From: Chitinophaga sp. HK235
GTDB taxonomy: Bacteria; Bacteroidota; Bacteroidia; Chitinophagales; Chitinophagaceae
Assembly: GCF_018255755.1 (NCBI RefSeq)
Contig: NZ_CP073766.1
Location: forward strand, 4,462,501 to 4,526,500
Direction of reading: 5' to 3'
DNA: 64,000 nucleotides
Under the pieces are notes generated by a model. It was not told where the DNA came from. It made no database searches and saw only the letters and a list, made by a program, of their open reading frames with translations. Below are positions 1 through 9,052 of this stretch, in pieces; the stretch's first letter is position 1, and every line of letters starts with the position of its first letter. The position numbers were made by a program, and so were the translations under genes.

Positions 1-411
1 TTCCAGCGCCGGCTCTTTGGCTGCAGCTGCCACAGCGCCACCATCATTGTTATCCGCCTTGGTCTCCCGGAAGGTCTGCATATTATACAGTGCATAGCCT
101 GAACCGGAGGACTTCTTTAAGAGAAAGCCCAGGTCACTTTGTGCAATCCGCACATGGAATTTCTGTTCCTGGGAAGGGCCCTCGCTTTTGGCGAAACCGA
201 TAGATATCGGTACCGTACCGCTTTCCAACCGGGGCAGGATAACATACCCTCTCTCGGTAGAACTCAGCACCTGGCCATTCACCTTTACATAAAAGGGCTG
301 ACCTTTTTCACTCTGGATATATACATAATGCTGCTGTTCCTGTGCCCATGCGCGGCCACAGCAAAACAAGCATGCCAATAGGTATAATACTGTCCTGTAT
401 TTGAAAAGCAT
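1..411 (-). CDS. Secreted protein of unknown function, C-terminus beyond the left edge
   Basis: A minus-strand frame stays open from the ATG at 411-409 to the left edge, giving 137 residues with no stop, so the gene continues outside the window. The N-terminus is a signal peptide (MLFKYRTVLYLLACLF core, cleavage expected near the AWA-QE junction around residue 23). The mature part begins with a beta-rich stretch containing YIQSEKGQPFYVKVNG and then becomes Ala/Asp-rich. I do not recognise the family; it looks like a small secreted beta domain. The biotin carrier gene lies upstream on the same strand with only 37 bp between, so co-transcription is possible. Confidence 0.7.
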   Translation of the reverse strand, partial: MLFKYRTVLYLLACLFCCGRAWAQEQQHYVYIQSEKGQPFYVKVNGQVLSSTERGYVILPRLESGTVPISIGFAKSEGPSQEQKFHVRIAQSDLGFLLKKSSGSGYALYNMQTFRETKADNNDGGAVAAAAKEPALE

Positions 412-448
412 ACTAAAAATTGGTATAAAACTGTCCTTTATGCAAATA

Positions 449-946
449 TTATTCCAGCACGATCAGCACCTCGCCTTTTTCTACGGCAGTGCGCTCTGCT
501 ACTTTTATTTCTTTCACCACGGCATCCGAAGCCGCTTTGAATACATTCTCCATTTTCATGGCTTCCAGGATGAGCACCGGATCGCCTTTGTGGATAACCT
601 GACCGGGGGTTACCAGCACTTTCAGTACCAGTCCCGGCATGGGGGCCTTGATATCATTCACTTTTTTAGTCATGGCATCCTTTATCCCCATGGATGCCAG
701 CAGCTGGTCAATTGGTTCTTCAATGGCCACTTCGTACGTCTGCTGGTTGATCTGCAGCGTAACGGTCTTGGTGTCTTTGTCTACTTTCAGTACCTGTGCC
801 TGATAGCTGTGGCCATCCATAATGATGCTGTAATCGCCCGAAGGCACCTGTACTGCAGACCAGTCTACCGCCTGCCCGTTGCAGGTAAGGGTTGAATCCT
901 GACTAATAGTGTACGCAGACTTACCGTTTACTGTTGCTTTGATCAT
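449..946 (-). CDS. Biotin/lipoyl carrier protein (biotin carboxyl carrier subunit of an acyl-CoA carboxylase or decarboxylase)
   Basis: 165 residues. The C-terminal ~75 residues form a biotinyl domain with the motif EAMKMEN; the biotin-accepting lysine is K131. An APMPGLV stretch precedes it, as usual in biotin carriers. The N-terminal ~80 residues are a beta-rich linker of the kind found in the small carrier subunits of propionyl-CoA, methylmalonyl-CoA or methylcrotonyl-CoA carboxylase systems. Its carboxylase partners would normally be adjacent but are not in the window; they may lie beyond the left edge. Which acyl-CoA is used cannot be told from this subunit. It is too divergent to be called accB. 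Confidence 0.88.
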   Translation of the reverse strand: MIKATVNGKSAYTISQDSTLTCNGQAVDWSAVQVPSGDYSIIMDGHSYQAQVLKVDKDTKTVTLQINQQTYEVAIEEPIDQLLASMGIKDAMTKKVNDIKAPMPGLVLKVLVTPGQVIHKGDPVLILEAMKMENVFKAASDAVVKEIKVAERTAVEKGEVLIVLE

Positions 947-1082
947 AGTGTTTCGTATTTATTGGCTGCTAAGCATAACAAAAATAGCATTTTTAACCAC
1001 TTGCCTCATTATTAGGCCATTTGTTTAAATTTGACGCTTTATATAAGCAGAAGCTGATATATTTAATTAAAACTGATTTTAC

Positions 1083-3626
1083 ATGAATCAACATTTGAAG
1101 CGGTCCCTTTTGGGTGTACTGATCGGTGGGATGGCTGGCTTGGGAGCAACATCTTCCCTGATGGCCCAGACCGGGATAGCAGCCCCGGAAGATCCGGCCA
1201 TGAAGATCTACAGAGCGGCAGCCACCAAGGTCAATGACCTGGTACATACCAAACTGGACGTACGTTTTGATTACCCCAAACGTTACCTGTACGGCAAAGC
1301 CTGGATTACCCTGAAACCCCACTTCTACGCGACTGACTCCCTCATTCTCGACGCCAAAGGCATGGACATCCATGAAGTGGCCATTGTAAAAGGAGGCAAG
1401 AACAGTCCACTGAAGTACTCATATGACAGCTTACAGCTGCATATCAAACTGGATAAAAACTACCAGGCCACCGAATCCTATAACATCTATATCAGCTATA
1501 CCGCCAAGCCCAATGAGCTGAAGGTGAAAGGGAGCGCAGCCATTACTGATGCCAAAGGATTGTATTTCATCAACCCTGATGGTACAGAACCCAACAAACC
1601 TACACAGATATGGACCCAGGGCGAAACTGAAGGTTCTTCTGTATGGTTTCCCACCATCGATAAAACCAATCAGAAATGCACCGAAGAAATCAGCATGACG
1701 GTGCCCAAAAAATATGTGACCCTCTCCAACGGTAAACTGGTAAGTCAGAAAAACAATCCTGACGGCACCCGCACCGATACCTGGAAGATGGACCTCCCCC
1801 ACTCGCCTTACCTGTTTATGATGGCAGTGGGCGAATATGCCATCGTAAAAGACACCTGGAAAGGCAAAGAGGTAAGCTACTATCTGGAAAAACCTTTCGA
1901 GAAGTATGCTAAAAACATCTTTGGCAATACCCCTGAGATGCTCACCTTTTACTCCAAAATCCTGGGATATGAATATCCCTGGATGAAATACTCCCAGATC
2001 ACGGGCCGTGACTATGTTTCCGGCGCGATGGAAAACACCACCGCCACCCTGCATGGGGAGTTTATGCAGAAAACAGACCGCGAACTGCTCGATAACAATA
2101 ACTACAACGAAAGCGTGATTGCGCACGAGCTGTTCCACCACTGGTTCGGCGACCTCGCCACAGCCAAGTCCTGGAGCAACCTTACCGTTAATGAATCTTT
2201 TGCCGACTACAGTGAATACCTGTGGCTGGAACACAAGTACGGTAAAGATGCTGCGGATGAACACGGCTATGATGCGGCTATGTCCTACCTGTCCATGGTA
2301 CAGTATTCCGGCGACAAAAACCTGGTACGTTTCCATTACCGCGACCGGGAAGACATGTTTGACCAGGTGACCTATCAGAAAGGTGGCCGTATCCTGCATA
2401 TGCTGCGTAATGCCGTTGGTGATTCCGCTTTCTTCAAATCCCTGAACGTATACCTCAAGGCCAACGCATTTAAAGCCACCGAAGCCCATCAGTTGCGTCT
2501 TGCTTTTGAAGAAGTAACCGGCCGTGATATGAACTGGTTCTTCAACCAATGGTATTTCGGACAAGGGTTCCCTGAACTGGATATCAGCTATAAATACAGC
2601 GGCAACAAAGTGACTGTATTTATCCAGCAGCTCCAGAAAGCGGATAAAGTATGGCAGCTGCCGCTGGCCATTGATATTTACAGCGGAGGCCAAAAAGAGC
2701 GTCACAATGTAACGGTATCCAACCGTGTGGATTCTTTCACCTTCACCTATTCCACTAAACCTGACCTGATAAACGTAGATGCAGAGAAGGTGATTTTATC
2801 CAAGAAAGATGACCACCGTGATTTCTCTACTTATGCTTACCAATACGCCCATGCGCCCCTCTACCTGGACCGCCGCATCGCTATTGAGGCAGCAGCTGAA
2901 GCACAGGGCAGTAATCCGGAAGCTGTAAAACTGCTGATACAGGCCCTGAAGGACAAATACCATGGGCTCCGTACCCTGGCAGTCGGTTCCCTCAATCTCA
3001 AGCTGCCGGCTGTAAAAGCTGCCGCCCTGCCTGTATTGACAGAAATGGCCAAACAGGATCCCAGCTCATTGACTAAGGCCGCTGCCATCAAACAACTGGG
3101 AGAGCTGAAAGACGCACAATACGCCACTTTATTTGAAGCAGCTACTAAAGACCCATCGTATGCTGTAGAGGCTGCCGGCATCGAGGCGCTTGCAGAGCTG
3201 GACCTCGACAAGGGTTATGGTATAGCCAAACAACTGGAGAAAGATACCAAGGGTAAACTGGTAAGCGCTATTGCCAGCATCTATGCCCGCAAAGGCAATC
3301 CGGCCGATATCAGTTTTGTAGCTACCAAATTTGATGAAACTTCCGGCCAGGACAAGCTCAATGCAGCATTCGATTACCTGGGCTTCCTTGCTAAAATCAA
3401 TAATACGGAGGCCGTGCAGCGCGGAGTGGATCAGGTGAAAGCGATGACCCTACAGTTCAACAACGGTCAGGTAAACACCTATATCAGCAACTGGCTGCAG
3501 GAAATTGCCCGTAAAAAAGATATGGACGCTACAGCCGTTACTGGTAAAGACAGTGATGGACTGAAGCAACAGGCTGCCTATATGCGGAAAGCATCAGACA
3601 GCATCCGGGCGGCGGCTAAAGAATAA
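1083..3626 (+). CDS. Secreted M1-family zinc aminopeptidase with C-terminal HEAT-like repeats
   Basis: 847 residues. A signal peptide covers residues 1-29 (ending SSLMAQ). The gluzincin core is intact: GAMEN exopeptidase motif at 314-318, HELFH zinc motif at 348-352, and the third ligand E371 in NES exactly 18 residues after H352. M1 enzymes remove N-terminal residues from peptides, here in the periplasm or outside. Residues ~600-840 are Ala/Leu-rich helical repeats (HEAT-like), common in bacterial M1 proteins. A TAAATTTG at 1026-1033 fits the Bacteroidota -7 element; the best -33 (TTG at 1001-1003) sits at a long spacing of 22. The gene is monocistronic and ends in a bidirectional terminator. 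Confidence 0.95.
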   Translation: MNQHLKRSLLGVLIGGMAGLGATSSLMAQTGIAAPEDPAMKIYRAAATKVNDLVHTKLDVRFDYPKRYLYGKAWITLKPHFYATDSLILDAKGMDIHEVAIVKGGKNSPLKYSYDSLQLHIKLDKNYQATESYNIYISYTAKPNELKVKGSAAITDAKGLYFINPDGTEPNKPTQIWTQGETEGSSVWFPTIDKTNQKCTEEISMTVPKKYVTLSNGKLVSQKNNPDGTRTDTWKMDLPHSPYLFMMAVGEYAIVKDTWKGKEVSYYLEKPFEKYAKNIFGNTPEMLTFYSKILGYEYPWMKYSQITGRDYVSGAMENTTATLHGEFMQKTDRELLDNNNYNESVIAHELFHHWFGDLATAKSWSNLTVNESFADYSEYLWLEHKYGKDAADEHGYDAAMSYLSMVQYSGDKNLVRFHYRDREDMFDQVTYQKGGRILHMLRNAVGDSAFFKSLNVYLKANAFKATEAHQLRLAFEEVTGRDMNWFFNQWYFGQGFPELDISYKYSGNKVTVFIQQLQKADKVWQLPLAIDIYSGGQKERHNVTVSNRVDSFTFTYSTKPDLINVDAEKVILSKKDDHRDFSTYAYQYAHAPLYLDRRIAIEAAAEAQGSNPEAVKLLIQALKDKYHGLRTLAVGSLNLKLPAVKAAALPVLTEMAKQDPSSLTKAAAIKQLGELKDAQYATLFEAATKDPSYAVEAAGIEALAELDLDKGYGIAKQLEKDTKGKLVSAIASIYARKGNPADISFVATKFDETSGQDKLNAAFDYLGFLAKINNTEAVQRGVDQVKAMTLQFNNGQVNTYISNWLQEIARKKDMDATAVTGKDSDGLKQQAAYMRKASDSIRAAAKE

Positions 3627-3640
3627 TAGCCAGCTCAGAT

Positions 3641-3691
3641 AAAAAGACAAAAGCGCGCAGTGGTTTAACTCCTGCGCGCTTTTGTCTTTTT
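3641..3691. terminator. Bidirectional terminator between convergent genes
   Basis: Perfect 20-bp inverted repeat, arms 3641-3660 and 3672-3691, with a GC-rich core (gcgcgcag) flanked by A-rich and T-rich ends. It lies between the convergent aminopeptidase and DUF1835 genes and can serve both. Confidence 0.9.
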
Positions 3692-3698
3692 ATGCAAA

Positions 3699-4616
3699 CT
3701 ACTGTTCCTTTTTGATGATCTTTTGTGAGGAGGGGTCCCAGCGCCAGGGGGTTTTATCCAACCGGACACCGCCCAGCCACCGATGATGAAGGGGAACATA
3801 ATCGAGATAATTTTCTTCATTGTTGAGCACCTCCTGCCCGAGGCTGGTGATACTAATCATCTGGGCTTCGTTTTCTATGACGCCGGCCTGTTGCATCCGC
3901 TGTATGAGTAAATCCAGCTGGAAGTCACCAAAGCCATATATCCACAATTCATCCCAGAAAGCGGTGTAAAGGTCATAATTCCGGTATTTGCCCAGAGAAA
4001 GTTTACGGAGGAAGAATTTTTCGATGCTACTCAGGCCGCCTTCCACATCGGGGAATCGTTCCAGATGGGCACGGAGTGCTGCCGGCAGATGTTTCAGATT
4101 ACCGCCTTCCATTTGGGAGATTTTTTCCAGTGCCAGCGGGGTGTCTTCGCAGTAGGCCACCCAGGTATCGAGGGCCAGCTGAATATCGGCAGGCTGCAGT
4201 AATACCCGTTGTTCCAGCATGGGCGGATAATCTGTTACTTCCCGGTGATGAGGCATGTCTACAATGCTGATGGGGGGTAAAGTATCAAGATTGTTTTTGA
4301 GGTACAGGATGATAAAGACCAGGTTGATCTGACAGAACAGGTCTGCTTCAAACCAGAGTACTATTTCATCAAAAGAGCTGGAGTTTTTTAATTTCTCCAG
4401 CTCATGAACGACATTGGTATAATATGTTTGTTTGTCAATACCGTATTGGAATTCCAGGTGTTTGGCGCGGCTTTCAAAAAATTCAACCGGGTCTTTGGTG
4501 TTTTTGACTTTCCCTTCACTCATCATCTCCCTGCATACTACTACGCCTCCTCTGAGCCTGCTTTGTCTGAGCTGGGAAAGTGTAGCGTCTCCGTTTAACA
4601 CATACATGTATGACAT
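3699..4616 (-). CDS. DUF1835 domain protein
   Basis: 305 residues. The N-terminus (YVLNGDATLSQL, then GGVVVCREMMSEG) matches the DUF1835 pattern of a nucleotide-binding-like fold with an NGD motif followed by a W/C-RE segment. The middle (DEIVLWFEADLFCQINLVFIILYL, ~82-105) and the remaining helical region are typical of the family, whose function is unknown. No signal peptide or membrane segment, so cytoplasmic. It is followed on the same strand by nothing before the terminator at 3641-3691, and lies 26 bp downstream of the TPM protein gene, so it is probably the last gene of the LemA-TPM-TPM-DUF1835 run. Confidence 0.75.
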   Translation of the reverse strand: MSYMYVLNGDATLSQLRQSRLRGGVVVCREMMSEGKVKNTKDPVEFFESRAKHLEFQYGIDKQTYYTNVVHELEKLKNSSSFDEIVLWFEADLFCQINLVFIILYLKNNLDTLPPISIVDMPHHREVTDYPPMLEQRVLLQPADIQLALDTWVAYCEDTPLALEKISQMEGGNLKHLPAALRAHLERFPDVEGGLSSIEKFFLRKLSLGKYRNYDLYTAFWDELWIYGFGDFQLDLLIQRMQQAGVIENEAQMISITSLGQEVLNNEENYLDYVPLHHRWLGGVRLDKTPWRWDPSSQKIIKKEQ

Positions 4617-4642
4617 AACAATATTTTCTAAGGGTTTTCAGA

Positions 4643-5413
4643 TTACCAGCTACCACTGGCGCCTCCACCGCCGCCGGAACCTCCGCCGAAACCACCGAAG
4701 CCTCCGCCACCGCCGCCGCCTGACCAGCCTCCTCCGCCACCGCGTCCGAAGCCGCCCATGCCGCCGATTACAGGCCATATCCAGCCTCCGCGCCTGTTGT
4801 AAGTGGTACCACCACCTCCACCGCCACCACGGCTGATAATGGAAATGATGATTACAATCACCAGGATGAGGAGGAAAACGCCGCCCGGGCTGATACCGGG
4901 TTTGCTTTGTCTTGGATCGGCTTTGTATTCACCGGCTGCCGCTTTCTCGATGGCATCTACCGCGCCATCGAGGCCCTGGTAGTATTGTCCCTGCCGGAAA
5001 GCGGGCTTAATGATCTGTGTAATAATTTCATTGGCTATAGCGTCCGGAACAACGCCTTCCATGCCATAGCCCGTTTCTATCCTGATCTTCCTGTCTTCCA
5101 AGGAAACAAGAATAAGGATACCATTGTTCTTGCCTTTTGTACCAATCCCCCAATCTCTTAAAATTTTAAGGCCTACCTGGCTGATATCGTAATTACCAAC
5201 CGATTTAAGGGTAACGATCGCTATCTGAGTGGAGGTACTGTCACTATAGGCTACCAGCTTCTGCTCCAGCCTTTCGTCTTCATCTTTCAGGAGGATGCCG
5301 GCAAAGTCGTTTACTAAAGTCGGAGGATTAGGCCGTGGCGGGATGTTTTGTGCTTTTGCCAGCAATCCTGCCATCAGTAATAATCCAGGTAAAAACCAGC
5401 GTAATATCCTCAT
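4643..5413 (-). CDS. TPM-domain (YgcG-like) membrane protein with Gly-rich tail
   Basis: I place the start at the ATG at 5413-5411, 27 codons inside the longest frame, because it yields a clean signal peptide (MRILRWFLPGLLLMAGLLAKAQ) and a 37-bp gap to the upstream gene; 256 residues. A TPM domain follows (VNDFAGILLKDEDERLE... QIAIVTLKSV... GIGTKGKNNGILILVS... ETGYGMEG). A transmembrane segment (GGVFLLILVIVIIISIIS) precedes a low-complexity tail dominated by Gly with Ser and Trp. TPM proteins form small membrane-linked modules with LemA, which is two genes upstream here. Suggested roles include stress response and assembly of membrane complexes; the precise one is unknown. Confidence 0.85.
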   Translation of the reverse strand: MRILRWFLPGLLLMAGLLAKAQNIPPRPNPPTLVNDFAGILLKDEDERLEQKLVAYSDSTSTQIAIVTLKSVGNYDISQVGLKILRDWGIGTKGKNNGILILVSLEDRKIRIETGYGMEGVVPDAIANEIITQIIKPAFRQGQYYQGLDGAVDAIEKAAAGEYKADPRQSKPGISPGGVFLLILVIVIIISIISRGGGGGGGTTYNRRGGWIWPVIGGMGGFGRGGGGGWSGGGGGGGFGGFGGGSGGGGGASGSW

Positions 5414-5450
5414 GTTCGTCTGTGCTAAAATCGTTTTAAAAAAGTGCCCG

Positions 5451-5906
5451 CTAGATATTGAAAACGATGTCGTCCGGTAACTCGTTGGTATCACCGGCTT
5501 CGTGGGGAAAGTAGGTACGGAGGGATTCGCCTATCTCCCGGATACATTCTTCGATACCTTCAATGATACGGTTGTTCTGGAAGTGGCTTTTAAGGAGGGT
5601 AGCCTCCTGCTGCCAGAAGTCGTCGCCCACTTTGTCATGAATGCCCTGGTCGCCCAGAATGGCAAACTGGTGGTCTTTAAGGGCCACATATACCAATACT
5701 CCATTGCGCTGTTTGGTTTTCTCCATGCCCAGGGAAACGAAGGCTTCCTTTGCGCGGTCCATGGGATTTACATAACTGCAATGGTTTTCTACAAATAACC
5801 TGATTTCGCCCGATGTAAGCCTCTCGGCCACCCGGATAGCCTGCACCAGTCTGTTTTTATCCATTTCGGAAAAAATCTCTCTCTTTTTAAAAGGGAATAG
5901 ACGCAT
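5451..5906 (-). CDS. TPM-domain protein without signal peptide
   Basis: 151 residues. It carries a TPM fold (RVAERLTSGEIRLFVENHC ... AKEAFVSLGMEKTKQRNGVLVYVALKDHQFAILGDQGIHDKVGDDFW) but lacks both the signal peptide and the Gly-rich tail of its neighbour, so the domain would face the cytoplasm or be soluble. It lies between lemA and the larger TPM gene on one strand, an arrangement repeated in many Bacteroidota. The two TPM genes are paralogous in domain but not close in sequence. Confidence 0.85.
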   Translation of the reverse strand: MRLFPFKKREIFSEMDKNRLVQAIRVAERLTSGEIRLFVENHCSYVNPMDRAKEAFVSLGMEKTKQRNGVLVYVALKDHQFAILGDQGIHDKVGDDFWQQEATLLKSHFQNNRIIEGIEECIREIGESLRTYFPHEAGDTNELPDDIVFNI

Positions 5907-5922
5907 GCTATTTATTTTTTGA

Positions 5923-5982
5923 TTTGGATATTTAGAGATTTAGAGATTTTCCCAAAAATTTCTAAATCTCTAAATATCCAAA
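5923..5982. repeat. Perfect AT-rich hairpin downstream of lemA
   Basis: Perfect 22-bp inverted repeat, arms 5923-5944 and 5961-5982, 16-nt loop. It begins 11 nt beyond the lemA stop codon on the minus strand. The arms are almost all A/T (tttggatatttagag core). It could end or stabilise the lemA transcript, but it does not look like a GC-stem terminator. Similar in design to 8992-9052 and 10767-10847. Confidence 0.85.
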
Positions 5983-5992
5983 TATCTAAATA

Positions 5993-6571
5993 TTAAAATT
6001 TAACCTCGGGCGCTTTTTCAGCACCAGCCTGTGCTTCAAAGTAACCTTTCTGTTTGAAACCGGTGATGCCGGCTACTATATTGGTGGGGAAGCTACGAAC
6101 ATTGCTGTTAAATCCGTTTACCGCATCGTTAAAGTCGTTACGGGCAACGTTGATTCTGTTTTCAGTACCTTCCAGCTGTGCCTGCAGATTCAGGAAGTTC
6201 TGGTTGGCTTTCAGTTCAGGATATTGTTCAGAAACGGCGAGCAAACGGCCCAGTGCCTGGCTCAGCTGACCTTGAGCAGCCTGATACTGCTGTATTTTTT
6301 CAGGGCTCAGGTCATTCACGTCTACTTTAATTTGTGTAGCACTGGCACGGGCTTCCATCACTTTAGTAAGGGTGGTTGTTTCAAAGTTGGCGGCGCCTTT
6401 TACAGTGTTTACCAGATTAGGAATAAGGTCTGCCCGGCGTTGGTAACTACTTTGCACTACACCCCATTTATTCTTCACACTTTCCTCCTGTTTAACTAAC
6501 CCATTGTACTTTCCGCAACCTAACATGCCCAGTAATACAATAACAATGATTACAATAATTCCTTTTTTCAT
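5993..6571 (-). CDS. lemA: LemA family protein
   Basis: 192 residues. The N-terminal hydrophobic helix (GIIVIIVIVLLGMLGC) is followed by YNGLVKQEESVKNKWGVVQSSYQRRADLIPNLVNTVKG, the signature of LemA, and a long helical bundle ending in FPTNIVAGITGFKQKGYFE. The sequence before C19 (MLG) is only a weak lipobox; a membrane anchor with the rest outside the cytoplasm is the usual view. The molecular role of LemA is unsettled. It heads a run with two TPM genes and DUF1835. Confidence 0.92.
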   Translation of the reverse strand: MKKGIIVIIVIVLLGMLGCGKYNGLVKQEESVKNKWGVVQSSYQRRADLIPNLVNTVKGAANFETTTLTKVMEARASATQIKVDVNDLSPEKIQQYQAAQGQLSQALGRLLAVSEQYPELKANQNFLNLQAQLEGTENRINVARNDFNDAVNGFNSNVRSFPTNIVAGITGFKQKGYFEAQAGAEKAPEVKF

Positions 6572-6963
6572 CTGAATAGAATTTTAAATTTAATGCCGGC
6601 AAGGGAGCAAAAGCTGTTCCTGTTTCCATGCCTGCCGGTGTAACTAGTTGTTTTCACGGTGAATGCAGTAAAAAACACGGTAAAACCATATTTTTCATCT
6701 TCCCACGAAAATATGGAAACTAAAGCAGTAAATCGCTATTGCTTAGGGAAACGATGAATTTAAAAAAAAGTTCATCCATACTTGAAAAATTCACGCTAAT
6801 AGAGTATGTTTATATGTACCTTTATAGCACGTTTATCGTTAACCGTTATTTATCGATAAATGCCAAAAAGTGAATGGGGCAGGATAGATATTAAAATCGA
6901 TATAACAGGTTTCATTGTTTCTAACTCATTTATTATTAATAACTTGGAACTAAGTCTGCTTAA
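6572..6963. other. Divergent intergenic region of 392 bp
   Basis: No gene seen. It separates lemA (minus) from the receiver gene (plus). It holds a 9-bp inverted repeat (6686-6694 / 6708-6716, ccatatttt, 13-nt loop), a 14-bp palindrome atttatcgataaat at 6848-6861, and a possible plus-strand promoter with TTG at 6782-6784 and TATGTTTA at 6805-6812 (20-nt spacing, one mismatch to TAnnTTTG). Confidence 0.5.
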
Positions 6964-7428
6964 ATGAGTGCACAACACATCCATATACTCTATATTGATG
7001 ATGAAATACACAACCTGAATGCCTTCAAAGCTTCGTTCAGGAGACTTTACAACGTTTTCACCGCCACCTCAGCCGAAGAAGCAGTGAAACTACTGGAAGA
7101 GCAGGAATTTCATATCATCATTTCCGATCAGCGAATGCCCAGAGTGACCGGAATCGAGTTTTTTGAGTCCATACTGGAAAAATATCCCGAGCCTATCCGC
7201 ATGCTACTTACCGGCTACGCTGATATTAATGCCGTTGTGGATGCGATCAATAAAGGCCAGGTGTACAAGTACTTCTCCAAACCCTGGAATGAGGAAGAAC
7301 TAAGACATAATATCGAAAAAGCGTTTGAAGTGTATTCCCTCCGGAAGGAAAACAAGGAACTGACCGCCAAACTCCTGGATGTCAACGAAAAGCTGGAGTT
7401 CCTGGTACGGCAAAAGCTGATTTCCTAA
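6964..7428 (+). CDS. Stand-alone response regulator (RpfG-type receiver with coiled tail)
   Basis: 154 residues. A receiver domain spans ~6-122 with acidic pair in YIDDE, phospho-acceptor D55 (IISDQRMP), T in LLTGY and K in FSKPW. A short helical tail (KENKELTAKLLDVNEKLEFLVRQK) ends the protein; there is no output domain. The receiver closely matches residues 1-125 of the receiver-kinase at 52044-53141 (shared segment HNLNAFKASFRR and DAINKG). It probably passes signal by protein contact. No kinase gene is adjacent. Confidence 0.9.
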   Translation: MSAQHIHILYIDDEIHNLNAFKASFRRLYNVFTATSAEEAVKLLEEQEFHIIISDQRMPRVTGIEFFESILEKYPEPIRMLLTGYADINAVVDAINKGQVYKYFSKPWNEEELRHNIEKAFEVYSLRKENKELTAKLLDVNEKLEFLVRQKLIS

Positions 7429-7521
7429 GATTCTACTGTTTTTGTTTATTGGCTTTTGAAAATTAGCATATTAAGCATTTTAGAATATTAATATAGTTTA
7501 AAAAAGGTCCGATAGCCGGCC

Positions 7522-7560
7522 TAATCCCAAAATCCACAAATCCGTAAATCCCAAATTCCT
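7522..7560. repeat. AT-rich tandem-like intergenic element, single arm
   Basis: A row of imperfect aaatcc(c/g) units (ccaaaatccacaaatccgta core) without a matching inverted arm nearby. In composition it resembles one arm of the hairpins at 8992-9052 and 5923-5982 and may be a decayed or half copy. Confidence 0.35.
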
Positions 7561-7614
7561 GAATGTTCTTTTTCCTTTAACTTGCATCCCATTGTGAACT
7601 TAATTTCCTGAATC

Positions 7615-8985
7615 ATGCAAGTTTGGAAAGAATACCAGGCCCAACACAAAGAGCGTTTCCTGGAAGAATTGCTGGATCTGTTACGCATTCCGTCTGTGAG
7701 TGCTGATTCCCGCTTCAATGGTGACGTTCAGAAGTGCGCAGAAGCCGTAAAGCAACGCCTGCAGGAAGCCGGCGCGGATAAAGTAGAAGTATGCCCGACC
7801 GCAGGACACCCTATTGTTTATGGAGAAAAGATCATAGATCCTTCTTTACCGACCGTACTGGTATACGGCCACTACGACGTACAGCCTGCAGATCCGCTGG
7901 AACTGTGGCATAGCGGGCCGTTTGAACCCGTTATCAAAGATGGTAACATATACGCCCGTGGCAGTGCGGACGACAAAGGACAGTTTTACATGCATGTAAA
8001 AGCCTTTGAAACCATGAACAAAACCAACACCATTCCCTGCAACATCAAATTTATGATTGAAGGGGAAGAAGAAGTAGGTTCTGCCAACCTGGGTATCTTC
8101 CTGGAACAAAACAAGGAAAAACTGAAAGCTGATGTAGTGCTCATCTCCGACACCTCCATGATCAGCCTGGAAGATCCTTCCATCGATACCGGCCTCCGTG
8201 GCCTCGCTTACATGGAAGTGGAAGTGACCGGTCCTAACCGCGACCTCCACAGCGGCGTTTATGGCGGTGCAGTAGCCAACCCGGCCACTATCCTCGCCAA
8301 AATGATCGCTTCCCTGCACGACGAAAACAACCACATCACCATTCCCGGTTTCTATGATAAGGTGCAGGAACTGACTCCCGAAGAAAGAGCAGACCTCAAC
8401 TCAGCTCCCTTCGATGAGGAAGCCTACAAAAAAGACCTGGGCATCGCTGACGTATGGGGTGAAAAAGGATATAGCACCATCGAAAGAACCGGTATCCGCC
8501 CTACTTTGGAAGTAAACGGTATCTGGGGTGGTTACACCGGAGAAGGTTCCAAAACCGTACTGCCTTCCAAAGCTTTCGCCAAAATTTCCATGCGCCTTGT
8601 TCCCAACCAGGACTGGCATGAAATATCCGATCTGTTTACCAAACACTTTGAAGCCATCGCTCCCAAGAGTGTGACCGTAAAAGTGAACAAACATCACGGC
8701 GGAAGTCCTTATGTAACCCCTACTGACTCTGTGGCCTACAAAGCAGCCCACAAAGCCATTGATACTACCTTCGGTAAAGCTCCTATCCCCGTTCGCGGTG
8801 GCGGCAGTATTCCGATCGTAGCCCTGTTCGAAAAAACACTCGGCCTGAAAACAGTACTGATGGGATTTGGACTGGACAGTGACAATCTCCACTCTCCCAA
8901 CGAAAAATATGGTCTGGCCAATTATTATAAAGGCATCGAGACCATCCCTTATTTCCACCAGTATTTTGCTGAGATGAGTAAATAA
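7615..8985 (+). CDS. M20-family dipeptidase
   Basis: 456 residues, no signal peptide, so cytoplasmic. Metal-binding and catalytic features of the M20 family are visible: H86-x-D88 in GHYDVQP, bridging D119 in ARGSADDKG, and the catalytic/ligand glutamates in EGEEEVGS (~149-156). A dimerisation domain follows, including DLHSGVYGGAVANP. The C-terminal metal-binding half is complete (GFGLDSDNLHSPNE). M20 dipeptidases of this layout are dizinc enzymes that hydrolyse dipeptides, in the carnosinase-like branch. It is followed 7 nt after the stop by a perfect hairpin. Confidence 0.93.
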   Translation: MQVWKEYQAQHKERFLEELLDLLRIPSVSADSRFNGDVQKCAEAVKQRLQEAGADKVEVCPTAGHPIVYGEKIIDPSLPTVLVYGHYDVQPADPLELWHSGPFEPVIKDGNIYARGSADDKGQFYMHVKAFETMNKTNTIPCNIKFMIEGEEEVGSANLGIFLEQNKEKLKADVVLISDTSMISLEDPSIDTGLRGLAYMEVEVTGPNRDLHSGVYGGAVANPATILAKMIASLHDENNHITIPGFYDKVQELTPEERADLNSAPFDEEAYKKDLGIADVWGEKGYSTIERTGIRPTLEVNGIWGGYTGEGSKTVLPSKAFAKISMRLVPNQDWHEISDLFTKHFEAIAPKSVTVKVNKHHGGSPYVTPTDSVAYKAAHKAIDTTFGKAPIPVRGGGSIPIVALFEKTLGLKTVLMGFGLDSDNLHSPNEKYGLANYYKGIETIPYFHQYFAEMSK

Positions 8986-8991
8986 TATTGA

Positions 8992-9052
8992 GATTTTCGA
9001 TTTTTTGATTTTGAGATTTGAAATAAATCTCAAAATCAAAAAATCGAAAATC
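8992..9052. repeat. Perfect 28-bp AT-rich hairpin downstream of dipeptidase gene
   Basis: Arms 8992-9019 and 9025-9052 are perfectly complementary over 28 bp with a 5-nt loop; composition is gattt-rich. It starts 7 nt after the dipeptidase stop and ends 16 nt before the S4 gene start. Confidence 0.9.

Noticed and set aside
1431..2705. A 424-codon open frame antisense to the aminopeptidase gene
   Set aside because: It is the shadow of a strongly conserved gene with zinc motifs on the other strand; its translation is Phe/Val/Gly-rich without a family signature or ribosome site.
4643..4836. Gly/Ala codon-rich tract as a possible repeat or CRISPR-like array
   Set aside because: It encodes the Gly-rich tail of a TPM protein; units are irregular and lie within a gene.
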